This document shows, in pieces, positions 4,629 through 7,309 of a DNA stretch of 7,309 bases (its first letter is position 1; each line of letters opens with the position of its first letter). The position numbers and the translations under genes are program-made. The notes beneath the pieces are model-generated. The model searched no databases. It had not been told where the DNA came from and worked only from the letters and a program-made list of their open reading frames with translations. Source of the DNA: an uncultured Peptococcaceae bacterium (GTDB lineage Bacteria; Bacillota; Dehalobacteriia; UBA7702); assembly GCA_937919295.1 (NCBI GenBank), contig CALFRX010000068.1, positions 1 through 7,309 on the forward strand, read 5' to 3'.

Positions 4629-6137
4629 ATGAGCATCAGGCCGGAAGAGATCAGCTCGATATTAAAAAAGCAGATCGAAAATTATGAGGCCGCGGTGGAG
4701 GTATCGGAAGTCGGTACTGTCATCACCGTCGGCGACGGCATTGCGCGTATTTATGGCCTCGAAAATGCCATGTTTAACGAACTCCTGGAGTTTTCCAACG
4801 GTGTCATGGGTATGGTCATGAACCTGGAAGAAGACAACATCGGTTGCGTTATCCTTGGACCCTATACCGATATTGAAGAAGGCGATCAGGTGAAGAGAAC
4901 CGGTAGAATCATGGAAGTTCCCGTTGGGGAAACCTTGATTGGCCGCGTTGTCAATACCTTGGGTCAGCCTTTGGACGGCAAAGGGGAAGTCAAAGCAACC
5001 GAACATCGTCCCGTTGAATTCTTAGCTCCCGGGGTTATTACTCGTCGTTCCGTTTACGAACCGATGCAGACCGGTTTGAAGGCGATCGACTCGATGGTTC
5101 CCATTGGCCGCGGCCAACGCGAACTGATCATTGGCGACAGACAAACCGGTAAAACAGCCATCGCCATTGATACCATCATCAACCAGAAAGGGCAGGACGT
5201 GATCTGCATCTATGTTGCGATCGGTCAGAAAGCCTCCACGGTATCGTCGGTTGTGGCGAAACTGGAAGAACACGGCGCCATGGATTATACCATCGTCGTT
5301 TCCGCTTCCGCTTCCGAACCGGCGCCCATGCTTTACTTGGCGCCTTATGCCGGCGCCGCCATGGGTGAATACTTCATGTATAACGGCAAAGCGGTGTTGA
5401 TCGTTTACGATGACCTCTCGAAACAGGCCGTCGCTTACCGCGAACTCTCCTTGCTACTCAAGCGTCCGCCCGGGCGTGAAGCATATCCCGGGGATGTGTT
5501 CTATCTCCATTCCCGTTTGCTGGAACGCGCCGCGAAACTCAACGATGACTTCGGCGGTGGCTCCATGACGGCGCTGCCCATCATCGAAACAAAAGCCGGC
5601 GACGTTTCCGCCTACATTCCCACCAACGTGATTTCCATCACCGACGGTCAGATCTTCCTGACCACCGACTTATTCAATGCCGGGATTCGTCCCGCCATCA
5701 ACGTTGGTATCTCCGTTTCCCGTGTTGGCGGTTCCGCCCAGGTGAAGGCCATGAAGCAGGTTGCCGGTTCCCTCCGTATGGACCTTGCCCAATACCGTGA
5801 ATTGGCCGCTTTCTCCCAGTTCGGTTCCGACCTGGATAAAGCCACCGCCGCGACGTTAGCCCGTGGGGAAAGAATGACGGAACTCTTAAAACAGAATCAG
5901 TATGCCCCGATGGACGTTACCGACCAGGTCATCTCCATTTTTGCCGGCAGCAACGGATTCTTGGATAGCATCCCCGTTGATAAAGTTCTCGAATTCGAAA
6001 GACAAATGCTGCAGGATATCCATACCAATCATTCCGATATCTTTGATACATTGAAGAAGGAAGGAAAGATTTCCGACGAAACGAAAGCGGCTTTGAAAAA
6101 GGCAATCGGCCAGTTCAAAGAAGGCTTCGTACAATAA
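4629..6137 (+). CDS. atpA: F-type ATP synthase F1 subunit alpha
   Basis: The 502-residue protein forms the alpha3beta3 head with beta and carries the non-catalytic nucleotide sites. In order: the N-terminal beta-barrel domain (about 25-95, with VGDGIARIYGLENA at 34-47), the Walker A loop GDRQTGKT (169-176), the Walker B strand VLIVYDD (256-262), the ITDGQIFL segment (337-344) and the arginine finger R365 in SVSRVGG (362-368), which reaches into the beta catalytic site. The helical C-terminal domain follows to the end. All key residues are present and the length is standard. The ATG is preceded by AGGGG (4614-4618), 18 bases after the atpH stop. A 41-base gap without visible structure separates it from atpG. 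Confidence 0.98.
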   Translation: MSIRPEEISSILKKQIENYEAAVEVSEVGTVITVGDGIARIYGLENAMFNELLEFSNGVMGMVMNLEEDNIGCVILGPYTDIEEGDQVKRTGRIMEVPVGETLIGRVVNTLGQPLDGKGEVKATEHRPVEFLAPGVITRRSVYEPMQTGLKAIDSMVPIGRGQRELIIGDRQTGKTAIAIDTIINQKGQDVICIYVAIGQKASTVSSVVAKLEEHGAMDYTIVVSASASEPAPMLYLAPYAGAAMGEYFMYNGKAVLIVYDDLSKQAVAYRELSLLLKRPPGREAYPGDVFYLHSRLLERAAKLNDDFGGGSMTALPIIETKAGDVSAYIPTNVISITDGQIFLTTDLFNAGIRPAINVGISVSRVGGSAQVKAMKQVAGSLRMDLAQYRELAAFSQFGSDLDKATAATLARGERMTELLKQNQYAPMDVTDQVISIFAGSNGFLDSIPVDKVLEFERQMLQDIHTNHSDIFDTLKKEGKISDETKAALKKAIGQFKEGFVQ

Positions 6138-6178
6138 TTCAGCCAATGTAGGAAGATACGGAAAGGTGGTGAATCCAT

Positions 6179-7051
6179 ATGGCAAGCATGAGTGATATCA
6201 GACGCAGTATCCGCAGTATCGAAAGTACCGGGCAGATTACGAAAGCCATGAAAATGGTCGCCTCGGCGAAACTGCGCAGAGCTCAGTCTGTCGTAATAGC
6301 GGCCAGGCCTTACGCCGGAAAAATACGTGAGGTTTTGGGTAACCTTTCCGAAAAAGGCTGCTCCTCTCATCCGCTCCAGGAAAAGAGAGAAGAAGTCAAA
6401 AATGTGCTTTACGTTCTTGTCACCGCCGACGCCGGTCTTTGCGGCGGCTTTAACACCAATTTGATTAAGTTGTGTGAAAAAACCGTCAAAAAACGCGAAG
6501 AAAGCTGCGCCATTTTGGCCGTAGGGAAAAAGGGCCGCGATTATTTCAAAAAACGCGGTTATCAAATTGCCGACGAATTTGTCGGTAACGGCGATTCCCC
6601 CGGCTTTGTTTTGGCCAGAACCATTGCCGGCGACGTCATCCGCATGTATACCGAAGGGGAATACGATGAAGTTCATTTGATCTTCAGCCGTTTCCGCTCC
6701 GCCATGTCCAACACCCCCACTGATTTGAAATTGCTTCCCATCGAACAGGAAGCCAAAGTAGAAACGGCAGATGCCGAAGAAAAAGGCATCAGCTCCGATT
6801 ATATTTTTGAACCAGGGGAAGAGGAAGTGTTGAACGTGCTGCTCCCGGCTTATGTGGAAACACTTATTTACGGTGCGCTCATTGAATCCAAAGCCAGTGA
6901 GCTCGGTTCCAAGATGACGGCGATGAGCGCGGCGACGGACAACGCCAACGAACTCATTCAAAGCCTGACTCTGACTTTGAACAGAGCACGACAAGCTGCT
7001 ATTACTACAGAAATTACCGAAATCGTCAGCGGCGCGGCCGCTCTCGAATAA
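6179..7051 (+). CDS. atpG: F-type ATP synthase F1 subunit gamma (rotor shaft)
   Basis: The 290-residue protein is the central shaft that couples c-ring rotation to conformational change in beta. The N-terminal coiled-coil helix has the family block GQITKAMKMVASAKL (18-32). The Rossmann-like middle domain contains GLCGGFN (86-92). The C-terminal helix has ESKASELGSKMTAM (236-249), ATDNANELI (252-260) and RARQAAITTEITEIVSGA (269-286). Two small departures from consensus are A85, where SDRGLCGG normally has Arg, and L242, where ASE is usually followed by His (ASEH). The ATG has an AAAGGTGG site at 6162-6169. A second in-frame ATG at 6188 is too far from that site. A long opposite-strand open frame over this gene is an artefact of its codon usage. 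Confidence 0.97.
   Translation: MASMSDIRRSIRSIESTGQITKAMKMVASAKLRRAQSVVIAARPYAGKIREVLGNLSEKGCSSHPLQEKREEVKNVLYVLVTADAGLCGGFNTNLIKLCEKTVKKREESCAILAVGKKGRDYFKKRGYQIADEFVGNGDSPGFVLARTIAGDVIRMYTEGEYDEVHLIFSRFRSAMSNTPTDLKLLPIEQEAKVETADAEEKGISSDYIFEPGEEEVLNVLLPAYVETLIYGALIESKASELGSKMTAMSAATDNANELIQSLTLTLNRARQAAITTEITEIVSGAAALE
6203..6220 (+). repeat. Perfect 9-base tandem repeat at the start of atpG
   Basis: CGCAGTATC is repeated back to back at 6203-6211 and 6212-6220, encoding RSI twice. The family normally has a similar Arg/Ile pattern here, so this is probably codon coincidence and not a recent duplication. Confidence 0.8.
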
Positions 7052-7052
7052 T

Positions 7053-7083
7053 TTGATCAGTCGAAAGACCTTTATCAATTTTT
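7053..7083 (+). other. Weak hairpin followed by a T-run between atpG and atpD
   Basis: TTGAT (7053-7057) pairs with ATCAA (7074-7078), and inside it GTC (7060-7062) pairs with GAC (7067-7069) around a GAAA tetraloop. Five T's follow at 7079-7083. It looks like a weak, interrupted terminator stem, but it sits in mid-operon and is AU-rich with an internal loop, so strong termination is unlikely. Confidence 0.25.
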
Positions 7084-7099
7084 GAAGGAGGTTTATAAG

Positions 7100-7309
7100 G
7101 TGTCATTAGGAATTGTAAAAGAAGTCATCGGCGCCGTCGTGGACATCTCTTTTCCACCAGGACAGCTGCCGGAAATTTATAATGCGCTTAAAATCAATAG
7201 TGCTGATCAGGACACGGAAGAATCCCGCGCCCTGAAGATCAACATCACTCTTGAAGTTATGCAGCATTTGGGTAACGACACAGTACGTGCCGTTGCACTT
7301 TCCTCCACC
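7100..7309 (+). CDS. atpD: F-type ATP synthase F1 subunit beta, N-terminal 70 codons (3' cut by window edge)
   Basis: The frame from the GTG at 7100 stays open to the window end. It begins SLGIVKEVIGAVVDISFP, followed by QLPEIYNALKI and LEVMQHLGNDTVRAVALSST, the characteristic N-terminal beta-barrel of the catalytic beta subunit. The Walker A/B motifs and catalytic glutamate lie beyond the window. The start is well supported by AAGGAGG (7085-7091) with 8-base spacing; the GTG matches the usual protein N-terminus. A somewhat longer acidic loop (SADQDTEESR) separates the first strands, within normal family variation. The gene follows atpG by 48 bases, as expected; atpC (epsilon) would normally come next. 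Confidence 0.97.
   Translation, partial: MSLGIVKEVIGAVVDISFPPGQLPEIYNALKINSADQDTEESRALKINITLEVMQHLGNDTVRAVALSST

Noticed and set aside
6029..7078. Long open frame of 349 codons on the minus strand over atpG
   Set aside because: It lies antisense to a complete, highly conserved atpG, matches no family I know, is phenylalanine- and glycine-rich as expected from reading the reverse of a biased gene, and has no convincing start region. It is a shadow frame.
1..7309. Mobile elements, CRISPR arrays, tRNA or rRNA genes, toxin-antitoxin or defence genes
   Set aside because: All of the sequence is accounted for by housekeeping genes and short spacers. I saw no terminal repeats, spaced repeats, transposase or RNA gene signatures.

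Overview
This window is a stretch of bacterial core genome, read entirely on the + strand. It holds the 3' end of a small metabolic gene run, followed by most of an F-type (F1Fo) ATP synthase operon. The gene order rpiB - dCMP deaminase - wecB/mnaA - atpZ - atpI - atpBEFHAGD, the strong AGGAGG-type ribosome binding sites, the occasional GTG starts and the roughly balanced base composition all point to a Firmicute (Bacillota). An anaerobic lineage such as the Negativicutes or a Clostridia relative is my best guess. That guess rests on gene order and protein flavour only; no rRNA or other decisive marker is present.

Left part (1-1703): the last 42 codons of ribose-5-phosphate isomerase B, a zinc-dependent dCMP deaminase starting directly after the rpiB stop, and a UDP-GlcNAc 2-epimerase whose ribosome binding site lies in the last codons of the deaminase gene. 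The tight spacing suggests one transcript. Together they touch pentose phosphate metabolism, pyrimidine deoxynucleotide supply and cell-envelope sugar supply.

Junction (1704-1791): 88 bases with a perfect TATAAT box, a weak -35 and an imperfect dyad across the -35/spacer region. This is the most likely main promoter of the atp operon. I see no terminator before it, so read-through from wecB is possible.

Right part (1792-7309): atpZ and a second small membrane protein (atpI position), then a, c, b, delta, alpha, gamma and the first 70 codons of beta, cut by the window edge. a, c and b build the membrane Fo motor and stator; delta links the stator to alpha3beta3; gamma is the rotor shaft; alpha and beta form the catalytic head. 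atpZ/atpI overlap by 4 bases and so do atpF/atpH, which fits translational coupling. The atpE gene (c subunit, needed in about 8-17 copies per enzyme, against one a and two b) is set apart by structured or AU-rich spacers on both sides: a candidate internal promoter and small hairpin before it, and a GC-rich hairpin after it. These are the most interesting non-coding features here.

Overall verdict: the genes are ordinary, intact and well conserved. I found no mobile element, CRISPR array, tRNA/rRNA or unrecognised gene system. The observations worth a second look are the atpE-flanking RNA structures, a c-subunit ion site that mixes Na+-type and H+-type features, an altered motif in subunit a, and the 3-helix protein in the atpI position. 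No gene-free stretch exceeds 90 bases.
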